Shown piece by piece: positions 1 to 10,789 of a stretch of DNA of 64,000 nt (positions within the stretch are counted from its first letter, which is position 1; each line of letters starts with the position of its first letter). The notes below the pieces were generated by a model. That model did no database searches and had not been told where the DNA came from. It was given only the letters and a program-made list of their open reading frames with translations. The DNA lies in NCBI GenBank assembly GCA_930367205.1, contig OV884009.1, positions 34,791,841 to 34,855,840 on the forward strand, written 5' to 3'. This stretch comes from Acanthosoma haemorrhoidale. Taxonomy: Eukaryota; Arthropoda; Insecta; Hemiptera; Acanthosomatidae. The position numbers were made by a program, and so were the translations under genes.

Positions 1-440
1 CCTTTTCGCTAATCTACTTCCTTTTACCGTTATTTTCTTATTCGTGCCACAATTATTTGGAACTCTATTCCCATAATATTCTTCGTTCATTAACTCCCCC
101 AATCTACACTTTACCAGTTCCTTATTCACTTCAATCTAACAATTCATAGTTCATCATTATTATTCTATTTATTTATTTTCTTCTCGATTTTCCCTTGTAA
201 TAATTTTTCTTAGTTTTTTTCTTTACTCATTTATATTTTTATGTTTTAATATTTTACTCCTGGTTCTTTCTAGTCATCTCATTTCTAGTCATAGTCTCTT
301 TATAGTTTACAAGCTTATCAAATCTGTTGCGCTATGTATCTTTTTCATTTTTTGTCAGCTGGACATTTTAATTTTCTCCCTTCTATTCTTAGGGTGCAAT
401 GTCCAAGAATAAAAGGTTTTTTCATTCATTCATTCAAATT
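1..440 (+). mobile_element. 3' UTR of a Jockey-type LINE (subfamily B)
   Basis: This pyrimidine-rich block matches the block at about 27660-28095 in the same order. Shared landmarks are TTCTTATTCGTGCCAC, GGAACTCTATTCCCAT, CTTTACCAGTTCC, CCTTGTAATAATTT, TATAAGCTTATC-like, and a final ATGTCC/TCAGAATAAA. The second copy is preceded by a decayed Jockey reverse-transcriptase C-terminus, so I read this block as the matching 3' UTR of a copy that begins left of the window. It ends in an AATAAA-like signal near 408-415 and a CATT microsatellite. No coding sequence of its own is visible. Confidence 0.6.
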
Positions 441-1614
441 CCTGGCTAAATCCCTGCATGACGGTTTGAAGATTTGAATGCTTATTATGAAACAATCAAG
501 TCATGAACAAACTGAGAAATAAGAAGTCTGTCAGTAATGCAACGTTTTCGCTAGAAATTTATTACAATTGTAAACAATAAAATTACAATTTGTCCTACTA
601 AGGCAATTAATAGTTGTACTTAACTTTAAATTTAACTTATATTTAAATATAAATTTGTTGCACCCGTCGCTTGGTGTGCCGTCGGTGGGTGTGTTCATCC
701 GCCGGAGACACATCAAGTTTTTTGACACGTTGCAGCACCTAACCAACCCAGTGCTTAGCACTATGACCCCACCACCCCTCCCGCATCGATCGCAACAGAC
801 TGTCGGGGAAAAATTAGGTTAAGAATTAGTATGTAAGTTAATTTTAAGTTTGATCAAAAGGTGAGCCCCATCACCTTTATTAGAGTCAGTTCAGTCCAGT
901 TACGTATAATGTGTATAATTATACTAGTTTATTCCATTATATAATTTTTATAAAAAAACAAAACCTGCATACAATGTAGCGAGGCTATAGGAAATACAAA
1001 AATAAATTGTAAATAGATTCGCCTCAGGATCTATAATTATATATAATTATCTGTGAATTTAAAGGGCTAAGAAGGAAAAAAAATGTAAATATATGTAACT
1101 GAAGTACAGTTGATTTACATCTACTTGTAATCCTATGACACCAAATTATTTTTGAAACCTATTGAATTATGGAAAATTTATTACCTAATGACAAAAGTTA
1201 CCGATGATTTTGTCAATTATAACGTTTCACTAAATTTCGTTTCAAACTCATACTTCAAATAAGTATTTCTTCTATTTTCAGAATTTTTCAAGGATAGGTA
1301 TAGCTATACTTTTTATCTTCCTGTATTTTTTAAGGACTTAAAAACTAAATTGCCATCTCTAAAGCTATTATAACCAGAAAACTAACTCCAACAATAACAG
1401 GTAAAATATTACATATATATGTAATTTCTTAATTATGATAGTAATAGCGGTAAAACAAAATATAAGTATTATCTTTTGGTTTTGATATAGGGGATTTTCA
1501 TATATTTCCTGGGTTATGAAAAATAAGCGATAACGATAATGAATTTCCATTGATAATTTTGTTGTTAAAAACCTAGGGGCCTATTATAAAAAATAGAAGT
1601 TAATTGACGTTCTT
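441..1614. other. Unassigned AT-rich DNA
   Basis: Apart from the inverted-repeat motif at 857-900 I see nothing I can assign. The open frames here are short and AT-driven. A somewhat GC-richer stretch at 655-800 contains CACCCGTCGCTTGG and similar sequence but matches no family that I recognise. Confidence 0.5.
857..900. repeat. Short repeat with perfect 8-bp inverted repeat
   Basis: AAAGGTGA at 857-864 and TCACCTTT at 871-878 are exact inverted repeats around the loop GCCCCA, followed by AGTCAGTTCAGTCCAGT. The same core, AGGTGAGCCCCATCACCT, recurs at 29190-29207, again followed by AGTCCAGT. A diverged form lies at 62206-62226. I cannot assign a family. Confidence 0.5.
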
Positions 1615-1980
1615 TTATACTCTCTGATTCATACCGTATTCACATTATACATTCATAAAATATATGCACATATTCATAACCCTAAGATCCTCCAATTGAC
1701 CAGCAGTATTGACAGCTTCTTACCTTTGGAGAAGGAGGCAAAAATTTGCGAGATACCCCACGCTACTGAGGCTGAGGGAGAGTGAGAGAGCCGCAAACGC
1801 TTAGGACATGAGGGGAAAAAACTGACTAGAGTCAGAACTCCCAGTGACCAAATATTTACTAAATATCACAGGTCACTTACGCTTTAATCTCGAAGAAGGT
1901 TTTATATGGATGGGAGGTGCTTGAAAGCGATCTAGCTTGACGTTTTGGGTGGACAGGTAATATATAATGGAATTTTAAGG
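1615..1980 (-). mobile_element. Diverged LINE-A 3'-end fragment
   Basis: Read on the minus strand, this keeps the order of LINE-A 3' UTR landmarks seen in better copies. On the plus strand these are GATTCATACCGTATTCACA, the CCCCACGCTAC/GAGGCTGAGGGAGAGTGAG block, the GGACATGA...GAACTCCCAGTGACC block, and CACAGGTCAC...TTTAATCTCGAAGAAGG. It is much more diverged than the copies at 12707 or 49271, so it is either an old copy or a sister subfamily. No coding frame survives. Confidence 0.5.
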
Positions 1981-2217
1981 TTTCAGAAATCAAAGTCCCA
2001 AAGTTCAAGTCCCGAATGGTATTACTCGGGCGTTATGTATGAGTATATTGTTGTGTGAAGTGAGATTACCTGTTGAACTATCTATACAGTTGTGCGTACC
2101 GTCTGTTGAGTTATTGTATTTTAAGTCTCGTGGTTCCAGGTCAATTTTTTGCCAAGGAAGTTTATTAAGTACGAAAAAGTTTGATGAAACGTGAGATATC
2201 ACTTTATTTTCGTTTTA

Positions 2218-2590
2218 ACCTTTAGACAACTTTACGGACTGCTTCAAAGGACATTCCATATCTCAATAGAAAACAAATCACTAATTTACAAAGTTATACT
2301 TAAGCCAATTTGGAGATATGGAATAGAGCTATGGGGGACAGCAAAAAAACCGAACATCAAGTATCCAATTCTTTCAATCAAAAGTCCTGAGAACAATAGT
2401 AAATGCCCCTTATTACGTCAGCAACAAAACCCTTCATAATGATGTTAATATCCCTTACATTCTCGTACTCATCCCTTCCAAGTTCATGAAATTCCATATT
2501 AACCTATCCAACCACCCTAATGAAAACATTTATCACAATTACATATTGCCCAATGAGGCAGATTGTAATTTTATCATTATAAAGCTGTTT
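2218..2590 (+). pseudogene. LINE-A reverse-transcriptase C-terminus, Jockey clade (broken)
   Basis: The plus strand encodes the end of a Jockey-type reverse transcriptase, with the diagnostic LIYKVILKPIW followed by YGIELWGTAKK. A one-base shift near 2360 changes frame; the next frame continues with QSKVLRTIVNAPYYVSNKTL, then NIPYIL and FHINLSNHPN. Directly after NHPN (about 2520) the remaining coding end and most of the 3' UTR are missing, and the sequence jumps to the family's terminal block (ACATTTATCACAATTAC, then TTGTAATTTTATCATTATAAAG). The internal deletion probably occurred at a short AATGA homology. The copy is 5'-truncated and cannot be functional. Confidence 0.85.
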
Positions 2591-3829
2591 ATTAATTTAA
2601 CCTATCAATTTTACGATTGTGCCCTGGACCACGGTTGTATTAAGACTGATGAGATATCCACTTTCACAACAGATGCCGAGTTTTTGAAGTTTATTTTGGC
2701 ACAACTACCTGAGAGCAGGCACAAACGAATGAGAGACTAACTGTTATATCGAATGAAGTGTCTAATTCGAATTAATTACACCAAACGCTTTCCCGTTGCT
2801 CTCCGCTCATGTTGGACGATGAACAAGTGTCCAAGGGATAATTGTGATCAGGTGGTGAGACCACCCAAGCCGTCGTGGCTACATCAATCACACGTCCGTA
2901 GGCAACTCTCCGCCGATTCTTCATAATGGATAACTTAGTGACACCTCTGCCGACAGTATTCATCTTCCAATCTTCGCTTCAGACGTATTGGGCCGCCTGA
3001 TTGCCTGCTCCCTCCCATCTGTGACCCGGTGAGGGGGAGATTAGTTCGGTTAATTAGTATCGTGTGACATCATTCTCACCATCCTCAGCTTCATATCTAT
3101 AAAATAGGATAAAACATACACTCGTACTTAGCCTCGAAGGGAGAGGCTCTACTTTCTAACAGGCATGATGGTTCGAATATATTATTACGTTCTTTAAATA
3201 TATCGTCATTTTATTTTTATTCTTTAACTTAAAATTTATTTTATTTACTTATTATCTGATGTTTTTTAGGTTCTACTAACAAAAATAATTCTGGCAAAAG
3301 ACTATATTTAATTACAAAAAAAAAACTTGTATTTATTACGTGTCTATTTTTTTCTTTTCCTTTTCTTCTTGGTTCTTCTTCCTGGTGCTTTTTCTCTTCT
3401 GTTCCGCTTCCAGGCCAACAACAAATAACTTATAAAAAATTTTTACTGTGATCACTAGTCAGATACTTATATCCCGGGCTGATCCCAAAACTAGAGTGAG
3501 TAATGCTGTGTTCTCATCCTAACAACAACAAATCTAACAACTAAACTAACTCATAGCCATTTTGTTTTTCCATCATTCCTCTTTTGTTTTTGTTTGCCTT
3601 CTTGATTCAAGATTGGATTAAATATTTATTTTTCAATTTCTTATATACAAACTCCACAATATCTAATATCACAACAATATGTTATTTGAAAATGGTTGGA
3701 AAAATTATATCTCAATTAACCAACGTATTTAATGTCGCTAATAGTTTTTTTGGCCAAAATTTTAGCTGTTTTGAAGTTTTATTTGTTGTTTGTGAACTAA
3801 ATGGTTTAACATATAGAGACAGATATACA
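2591..3829. other. Unassigned DNA, partly GC-balanced
   Basis: Around 2770-3060 lies a higher-complexity block (GTTGGACGATGAACAAGTG, GTGACCCGGTGAGGGGGAG) without a protein family that I recognise. The rest is AT-rich with T and A runs. GGGAGAGGCTCTACTTTCT at 3140-3160 resembles GGAGAGGCTCAAGTTTC near 5360. I could not define either as a known element. Confidence 0.4.
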
Positions 3830-3985
3830 TCGACCAGGGATCCCCCAAATCACCAGCATTATTGTCACTGCAGAAGTAGGCAAAGATTTGGGATATCCCC
3901 TAAGCTACTGTTTCTTGTACCCGCATCGCCACTGCGCAGTAATGGAGGCTGAAGGAGCTCGAGAATCGCAAACGCTCAAGACTCG
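3830..3985 (-). mobile_element. Diverged LINE-A 3' UTR fragment
   Basis: The plus strand shows GACCAGGGATCCCCCAAATC, GATATCCCCTAAGCTAC, TAATGGAGGCTGAAGGAGC and GAGAATCGCAAACGCTCA. These follow the same order as the diverged copy at 1615-1980 and as the LINE-A 3' UTR in general. It is short and old, so the assignment rests on colinear landmarks only. Confidence 0.4.
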
Positions 3986-5545
3986 CTGTATATATACTCA
4001 CAAAGATAAGTTTTAATATGAAAGCCCTCCGATTTAGCAATTATTAACCGGAAAAAGATAATGACACATTTTTTAATTCCGGCCCTATTACTATCGGTTA
4101 TTAAATAACTATCAGAATAGGTTTTCGAATATTTTATAATGTAAAATGCCTGCAAGTACCCGTAAATAGGTACTTGATAACTTTTTTTTGTGTTTTTTTT
4201 TGTACACGTCAACCTAACTTTCTTCCTAATATTCTTGGTTGATTCATTGATGGTTTACATAAAAAGTGTATCATTCTCGGTAATAAATACCATTAATTTG
4301 CGTGAAAACACAATATTACATTTGTTACTATGAAGTTAACAATATTCTTATATTGTATAAATAAAACAAAAATAAATAAATCAAATTAAAGTACACTATA
4401 TTTTATTGAAATAATTTGTCCTTTTATCCTTACTGGTTAAAACCATATTTTAATAAAGTATAATATAAAAATTTTCAACGCTAACAAATACATTTTGAGT
4501 TAGTTGGTGAGCATTGTAATGAATGAAAATTATCTTTATGATTAAGGGGTTCATGTTCTCTCTCATTTTTGTCCTAATGAGACTAAATTAACTTGAACCG
4601 ACTATCAGAGATGGGAAGGATAATTACTGTGGATCTTAGCAGGTGTCGATGGAATTAAATGGGCCAGTTTGAAAACTTTGCCTGTATGATTAATATTAAT
4701 AATAATAATAATATTCATATATCCATAATAATAGGTGCAGCTAGAAAATGAATGTGTTATAATTCGTTCATCGTCACCGTCCATCGTATAATTGACAAAT
4801 TTACAACTAATTAGTTCATCAATGAACCGACCAATTTTTAATGTATGCAATATTATCTATAATTAAAATAGGAAAATGAAAGATCGTTTAAATCAAATGT
4901 ATATGTTGTTTGTTACGTTCCAGAAAAACGAAGTAAAAGCTGTTGTGCTCACAAAAATTTATAAATATTTTGTTATTTGCGTATCTATATATTACAATGT
5001 TCCTTTTTATTAACTTAATTAATTAATAATTTAAACCTTAATATAAAATTTAGTAATATATAACTACTCTATTAATTTTAAAACGGGGACCAAAGACAAC
5101 GATTTTCATTAATATGATTTATTATAATATACATTAATATGAGAGGCTTATTAAGCATTCGAAAGATGATGAAAATTTATCTTATAAATTAAACAGCACC
5201 ATACTAATTATTCTTAATAACGCTCTCATAAAAAAAACAACATCAAATATATACACAGACATCGATAAAATATTCACCATAGCAACTCAGCCTGCTCCCC
5301 CATCTCAATATATATTTTTATAATATTAATAACAAATCCTACTTAATTGCAAAGCCCAAACGGAGAGGCTCAAGTTTCATACTGGTCTGTCGGTGTGTTC
5401 TACAATTAACGATCACATAAGACTAAAGACATAAAAGCACTTTATTAATAAAAACACAATAATGACATAGGTTACAGTAAAGGTTTGATATAAGGAAGGG
5501 GTGACTGGCTGAGATTGACAGAGAGACAGGTGTGGACTGGGCGAG
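3986..5545. other. Unassigned AT-rich DNA with an ATA microsatellite
   Basis: This is mostly low-complexity AT-rich sequence. An imperfect (AAT)n run lies near 4690-4715. At 5395-5420 TTCTACAATTAACGATCACA resembles TTCTACAATTAACCATCTCA at 8843-8862, and GTGTGGACTGGGCGAGGTGT at 5530 resembles GTGTGGACTGCGAGATGTT at 8915, which suggests a shared short repeat. No gene is supported. Confidence 0.4.
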
Positions 5546-5953
5546 GTGTTGTGGAATGATATTGATGTGGCCAATATGTGGTTTCAACAAGATGGTGTCA
5601 CATGCCATACAGCCCATGAAACAATTCAAATACTGCATGAGACATTGCCAGGTCGTGTACTCTCTCGTTTTGGTGATCTTAATTGCCCCCCTCGATCGTG
5701 TGATTTAACACCTTTAGATTTCTTTTTATGGGGTTATTTGAAGTCAAAGGCGTATGTGAACAAGCCCACATATACTCGTGCATTAAAAGTGGAAATTCAA
5801 CGCTGCATCTACGAAATTCAACCCCATTTATGCCAAATGGTCATGGAAAATTTTTACAAAAGAGTGCGTATGTGCCAGCAAAGTCGTGGAGGCCATTTGC
5901 CCGATGTGTTATTCCATAAAAAACCCTATCCTATTTACTTTATAATTCAATAA
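5546..5953 (+). pseudogene. mariner-type transposase C-terminal fragment
   Basis: The frame is open to its stop and encodes the C-terminal part of an IS630-Tc1-mariner DDE transposase. WFQQDGVTCHTAHETI contains the second catalytic Asp, and PPRSCDLTPLDFFLWGYLKS contains the third. By my count 36 residues separate these two Asp residues. The tail CQQSRGGHLPDVLFH is typical of this mariner-like group. The N-terminal helix-turn-helix and the first catalytic Asp are absent, because homology starts abruptly at about 5546. About 60 bp after the stop lies a probable 3' terminal end, GGGACACCCTTTATA. No matching 5' terminus is visible, so this is an immobile, 5'-deleted copy. Confidence 0.85.
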
Positions 5954-6009
5954 ATAAATAACAACAAAAATACTAAAACTGTGTTTTCTATTTAAATCAA
6001 ATCGCGTCA

Positions 6010-6030
6010 ATTCTGGGACACCCTTTATAT
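6010..6030 (+). repeat. Probable 3' terminal repeat of the mariner fragment
   Basis: TTCTGGGACACCCTTTATA follows the transposase stop by about 60 bp and runs into TA dinucleotides. This is the position and form expected of a mariner terminal repeat and TA target. The opposite terminus is missing, so it cannot be confirmed by pairing. Confidence 0.5.
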
Positions 6031-6039
6031 ATATAGTAA

Positions 6040-6790
6040 TATATACGCTAGTATGGTGGCAGACTTAATAATATCTACGCCCTGAAATGTGGTTCAAGCT
6101 AGGAAGCAAACAAACATTTAAAATATCAGGCAGATTGGTCCTAGAAGAATGTTTGGCAAGGGGTAATGTAGTTAGGGTAAGTAAGTTTCAGGGATGTGAA
6201 AGTGTATGTCTTGTAATCATTACCAGTTAAGAGTTCAACAGAGTTAAGAGAACACCTGTTTAAATAGGAATGCTTGACTCTATCTGAAGTACAGGATGGA
6301 ATCTAAAAAATGTTTGTTTGTTCCTTAGTAGGCATTTGACATAAGTATTTAACGCCAGCTGCAGGAACTGAAACCTGGACAAATGTTATCAAGCCATTAT
6401 TGGTCCCGCCAGGTCTGCTGGTTGTATAGTATTAAAACTGGTTATTTTTGAACGAAAAGGAAAACACCTGAAACATTGACATAGAAAAGTTTATTAAAAA
6501 CAGCCTGGGAAGAATTAAGTAATTATAGAATAATGGCTCTGTAGCCCAATAAAGGTCGGATTGGCCTAAAGCGTACACAATAAGAAGTTAACATGGGACA
6601 GTTGGCGTCCCACCAGCAATACCGCGTACCTCATTGACAAATGTGACATTTCGAAGAGATGAAAGAAAAGCCAACCTAAGATCTAGGACCTAGAGGGCCT
6701 TTGTCCAGGTATTAGTTACTGCAGCCGGAGTGTAAAGCATATGCAGACCTCTAAGGAACAAACTGCTTTGACAATATAAAAAAAAAGTGA
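6040..6790 (-). repeat. Unclassified interspersed repeat (family P), reverse copy
   Basis: The reverse complement shares colinear blocks with the repeat that hosts the gypsy element. These are TGCCTACTAAGGAACAAAC (compare TGCCTACTAAGCAACAAAC at 34752) and TGTACTTCAGATAGAGTCAA (compare GTGCTTCAGGTAGACTCAAG at 34812 and TGTACTTCAGGTAAAATCAA at 53938). It also shares a block around CCAGGTTTCAGTTCCTGC (compare 53384). Elements such as TCTAGGTCCTAGATCTTAGG appear inverted relative to the 53450 copy, so the family may contain inverted segments. No coding region was recognised. Confidence 0.5.
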
Positions 6791-6919
6791 TAAGTTGTGG
6801 AAAGACAATAAAACACTTGACCCCGTGTCATCTAATCCAAAGACCCTGCGTAAACTTTTTCATTTAATGATTGTATTGCATAGACTTCTTCATATTGTTT
6901 TTGTTACTTATATCTTGAT

Positions 6920-7190
6920 GAATATATGGCATTATTTACTCAATAAAGCTAAATAACTAGCTATTATTATTATTACTATATTAAATAATTTTCTTATTTT
7001 AATATCATTCTTTTTTTTTCTTATAGTGGTTTACACTTTATTTTACTTTATAATTGTTCTTCATATTGCAATAATTCACTTTGTTTTCTATAAATGAATT
7101 TGTCATATGTACGTCAGAGGGTTTACGTATTAACAGGAATAGTCCCGAAAAATTTTTTTTTCTGTTCTATTCTATAAACTCTACGGTCCA
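6920..7190 (+). mobile_element. 3' tail of FFARS-type LINE family
   Basis: TCAATAAAGCTAAATAACT is followed by a (TTA)n run, then a CACTTTATTTTACTTTATAA block, and ends in GTCCCGAAAAATTTTTT and TTCTATTCTATA. The same order is present at 11250-11470 and, more loosely, at 54790-54945. In both places it follows a LINE reverse-transcriptase C-terminus, so this is a 3'-only truncated copy. Confidence 0.45.
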
Positions 7191-7399
7191 GTTTCTGTCC
7201 ATCTTCCTGCCATAATAGTATATACATTACATTGTGCCATTACTTGGCTGTTTTTATTAATAGAGTGTTTATTAGTTTTTACTGTTGTTAACAGTTTATT
7301 TTTATACTTCCCGGTATTGTATTTTGATCAAAAACTAATCAGAATATTTCGAGGGGTTTCAGAATATAAAGGATAAAATTATTGAAACATTTATAGGAG

Positions 7400-7690
7400 C
7401 AACGTTCAAAACTTCCCTTGTCCCTGACTCTGTTAATATATAAACTTATACTGAAACCAATTTGGACGTATTGGGTCCATATGGGGTGAGCTAAAAAGAC
7501 TACCATCAAAACTATAAATATTATGCAATGAAAAGTTCAGGTCTACCGCTTTACGTGCTTTCTTTACATTCACGACTGCATTAGAACATTTTACAAAAAT
7601 TTTCACAACAAACTGCGCGTACACCCAAACCCACTGATACAAGAACTGTCTATACCTGACAGCGGGTAACGTTCAACGACCACTGGGGAG
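7400..7690 (+). pseudogene. Jockey-type reverse-transcriptase C-terminus, third subfamily
   Basis: The plus strand shows LLIYKLILKPIWTYW, followed by AKKTTIK and then NFHNKLRVHPNPLIQEL. This is the usual order at the end of Jockey-clade reverse transcriptases (KPIWTYG...LWG, ...SNIK, ...HPNPL). Stops interrupt the frame near 7491, 7530 and 7668. The downstream sequence differs from the LINE-A and subfamily-B 3' UTRs and ends near ATAAAAATAAAATATC at about 7720. It is an old, 5'-truncated copy. Confidence 0.65.
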
Positions 7691-7928
7691 TCGATGGAAT
7701 ATAGATCTTTTATATTAATAAAAATAAAATATCATCAAACCTAGCTTTAAGAATATAGTAGAGAATCACTGGACCTCCCTGAATTCCCGTCAGTGACGCC
7801 ATTTTAAACAGCAAATCGCTAGTTGTGACGCAGGTCACAGTTGTGAATTAATAAATAAAAAATAGATACATTAGATTTCGATAGTATGTTTCTAAACAAA
7901 AGCTGGAAACAGACAAGCCTTAAGTGTT

Positions 7929-8457
7929 GTTTTGTACATGTTAGCGATAGCAGAAAGTACTTTGTGTTATGTACATGTTAGCGATGGCAGAAAGTACTTT
8001 TTGTTATGTACATGTTAGCGATGGCAGAAAGTACTTTGTGTTATGTACATGTTAGCGATGGCAGAAAGTACTTTGTGTTATGTACATGTTAGCGATGGCA
8101 GAAAGTACTTTGTGTTATGTATATGTTAGCGATGGCAGAAAGCACTTTTTGTTATGTACATGTTAGCGATGGCAGAAAGTACTTTGTGTTATGTACATGT
8201 TAGCGATGGCAGAAAGTACTTTTTGTTATGTACATGTTAGCGATGGCAGAAAGTACTTTGTGTTATGTACATGTTAGCGATGGCAGAAAGTACTTTTTGT
8301 TATGTACATGTTAGCGATGGCAGAAAGTACTTTTTGTTATGTACATGTTAGCGATGGCAGAAAGTACTTTTTGTTATGTACATGTTAGCGATGGCAGAAA
8401 GCACTTTTTGTTATGTATATGTTAGCGATGGCAGAAAGTACTTTTTGTAATGTATAA
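7929..8457. repeat. 37-bp minisatellite, 14 copies
   Basis: Fourteen head-to-tail units of exactly 37 bp run from 7929 to 8446, with a partial unit after. Each unit begins GTTATGTACATGTTAGCG and continues ATGGCAGAAAGTACTT, then TGT or TTT. Units differ at few sites: the base before the terminal GT (G in units 1, 3, 4, 5, 7 and 9; T in units 2, 6, 8 and 10-14), TACATG versus TATATG (units 6 and 14), and GTAC versus GCAC (units 6 and 13). The first unit has TTTTG and GATAGC variants, as edge units often do. No function is evident. Confidence 0.97.
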
Positions 8458-8930
8458 TGTATTATTCTGATGAAAACGACTCGACGGCCATTATCCAATG
8501 TACACGTGGAGCATGGCAATCCATTATTGAACATGCTTGTATCTGGCAAGGGGATCTTGTGCAAACAGCCCAGCCGATGATGGGCAAGCGACAGCTTCAT
8601 GTCCAGTGCAAACAGCTTGGCGTGATAGGGAGGATCGACTCCCAGGGCTTGGCACGGGCCTGCACTGACTGTCTCAGTACAGTCTTGCCCTCTCGTATTG
8701 ATTTTTTTTTTCCCTTTCCCATTAGCATCCTTGATGACTGTACATGTTTTTAATGGATGTCGCTAGCGATGCCGAACGCCCCCGTCTTCGTTGTTTTTCC
8801 CGATCCGAAACTTCCAAACATGTTTGTATGCGACGGTACTGTTCTACAATTAACCATCTCACAACTGTAAATAATATACACAGGAGATGCGACTAGTTGA
8901 GACGAATAGCGCTAAGTGTGGACTGCGAGA
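8458..8930. other. Non-repetitive block next to the minisatellite
   Basis: A 98-codon plus-strand frame (8457-8753) and a 71-codon minus-strand frame overlap here. Neither shows a domain or motif that I recognise. The block is GC-balanced compared with its surroundings. GTCGCTAGCGATGCC at 8759-8773 echoes the minisatellite core GTTAGCGATGGC, so the array may have been seeded from local sequence. Confidence 0.35.
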
Positions 8931-9020
8931 TGTTGAGGAATGAGCCCCAGATCACGGTTCCTTAAAGTTTAAGTAGACCTGCTTGATTCTACCTGAAGTA
9001 CAGAGAGTAGGGTTCAGTGT
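8930..9020 (-). repeat. Fragment of family P repeat
   Basis: The reverse complement contains TGTACTTCAGGTAGAATCAA and CAGGTCTACTTAAACTTTAA. It is close to TGTACTTCAGGTAAAATCAA and CAGGCCTATTTAAACTCTG at about 53938-53980. It is too short to say more. Confidence 0.5.
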
Positions 9021-9640
9021 CATTACTTCAGCTTAAGCATTTTTAAGCGCTTTAGATTATATTCGTAATTAGTTTAGCTTTAACGCGTTTAAAGTGTCCT
9101 TAACCATCATAAAAAGAAGGAACTTAAAATTACATAATATCTTCTGAGATTGCCAGCCCCTGTCTTGCTGTTAACTGTGTTTCATATCATTCACTGAACG
9201 AGAATAATCCAAGTTTTAACCCAGAAAACTGGAAAAATATTTAATTATGTCTCACTAATAAAAAAAAAAGGTGTTAGTAATTTTAAGATAATTTTTGTCA
9301 TTTTGATCTTTCAATATTTAGTTTTACAAGGATTATGTGTTATGTTTAGTTTATCATTGCAGTGTCTCTAATTTTCTTCTTCTTTAGCCCTAAAAATTAA
9401 TTTTCCTTATCTATACTGTACAGATTAAAACTTTTGCACACTTAAATTAGAGCTAAAATGAGACTTGAAAATAAAAAAACAAGTTTTTTTTTTTCTTCAT
9501 AGCTCCTTTAAATTTACAGTTAATTGTATACAATAAATAAGTTCGTCAAAAGAAATGTATTTTATATTTTGCAGGTTAATATCTTAGGTTGGTTTCTACC
9601 TTAGGATTGGAAAAGAAATATTAATGGATTATTATTATTA
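9021..9640. other. Unassigned AT-rich DNA
   Basis: I see homopolymer-rich, AT-rich sequence with no gene or repeat that I can assign. Confidence 0.5.
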
Positions 9641-9730
9641 AAGTAATATGGTATGAATGAGTGCATTTATCTTCATTACTTATTGCCTTACAAAAGGGAG
9701 ATTGTAATTATAGCACAATAAAGGAATATA
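9641..9730 (+). mobile_element. LINE-A 3'-terminal fragment
   Basis: GGTATGAATGAGTGCATTT is followed by CATTACTTATTGCC, a short loop, GATTGTAATTATAGCACAA and TAAAGG. This is the terminal block of LINE-A (ATGAATGA, CAATTACTTATTGCC, loop, GATTGTAATT, AATAAAG). Only the last 80 bp or so are present. Confidence 0.6.
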
Positions 9731-10789
9731 ATAATAATTATTAAAGTTATATAAATGAATTTAATATAAATACAAATATTTACTATATAAATATAAATAT
9801 AAATATTTATTATAATAATATAAATATTAAATAAATTATTATTATATAAATAAATAAAGCATTATCAATAGTTACAACTTTTTTCGTTGAATTTTTTGTT
9901 TGTTCGGTAGCATGTGAATTCATTGTTGGTCAAAATTAAATGTTCAACATTTACATTTCAACATAAACTTTGCATTGCAATATTGATATATTTTTTTTTT
10001 TTTTTTTATAATTGGGCACAATTTTCTTTCTTTTAAGCGAGGTGAAAAGCATTCCACTATAACAGCCAGATTTATCAGCATTGAATGGTTGGCCCCTTCT
10101 ATTATTATTAATTATTTTATTGAATTTATTTGCATATTGTAAAGTAGTGTTACTACAAGTATATTTTATCAACTTGTGAAAAAAGTCTAAGTTCCTCACT
10201 CAATGACAAGTCATAAAAAAATCAGCTTAAGGTCTTAGCTAAGCTTTCAGCAGCTCCTTTTATTGACAGACCATAAACAGAATGCGCTTTTCCAACGATT
10301 AGTTGAAGAGCATAATTTTCAAGCACTGATAATTTACCAAGAAGCACTTTTTAGACCTTGGCTGTATAAGTTTGACATGTTTTTTTTACATCTTGACCGT
10401 TTGTTTTTCACTTGATGAATTAACGGCCACTTAATAACTGATTGTATTTATTATTAACATAGAACATACAACTGACCATCAAAATGTCTCAAATGCCACT
10501 AATGCTATCCAACACCCACTGAAAACCTTTGCCCAGACATATCGACTGGAGCTCCCCCATTGCATATGTGGTTTCAAACCATTTGCTAAAAATAATCCAG
10601 GACTCAAAGTACCCTCTTGCCTCCTCTTCTTTCAAATGTCTCGTGAAATGTTATGTATTTAATTTTTACCTTATTATTAATAGGACCTGGACATAAGTTG
10701 AAGCGAATCATGAATTGCTTCTTTGATTTTGGAACTCCACGGCGCTACCCCACACTGCCGAGTTAGAGTGACTCTTCCCGTGGACAGGG
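9731..10789. other. Unassigned AT-rich DNA
   Basis: Low-complexity AAT/ATA sequence at 9720-9860 and a T homopolymer near 9990-10008. An 82-codon minus-strand frame at 9951-10199 has no recognisable domain. A short GC-richer stretch lies near 10730-10800. No gene is supported. Confidence 0.45.

Noticed and set aside
7929..8457. CRISPR-like array
   Set aside because: Units are directly adjacent with no unique spacers, and the context is eukaryotic; it is a minisatellite.
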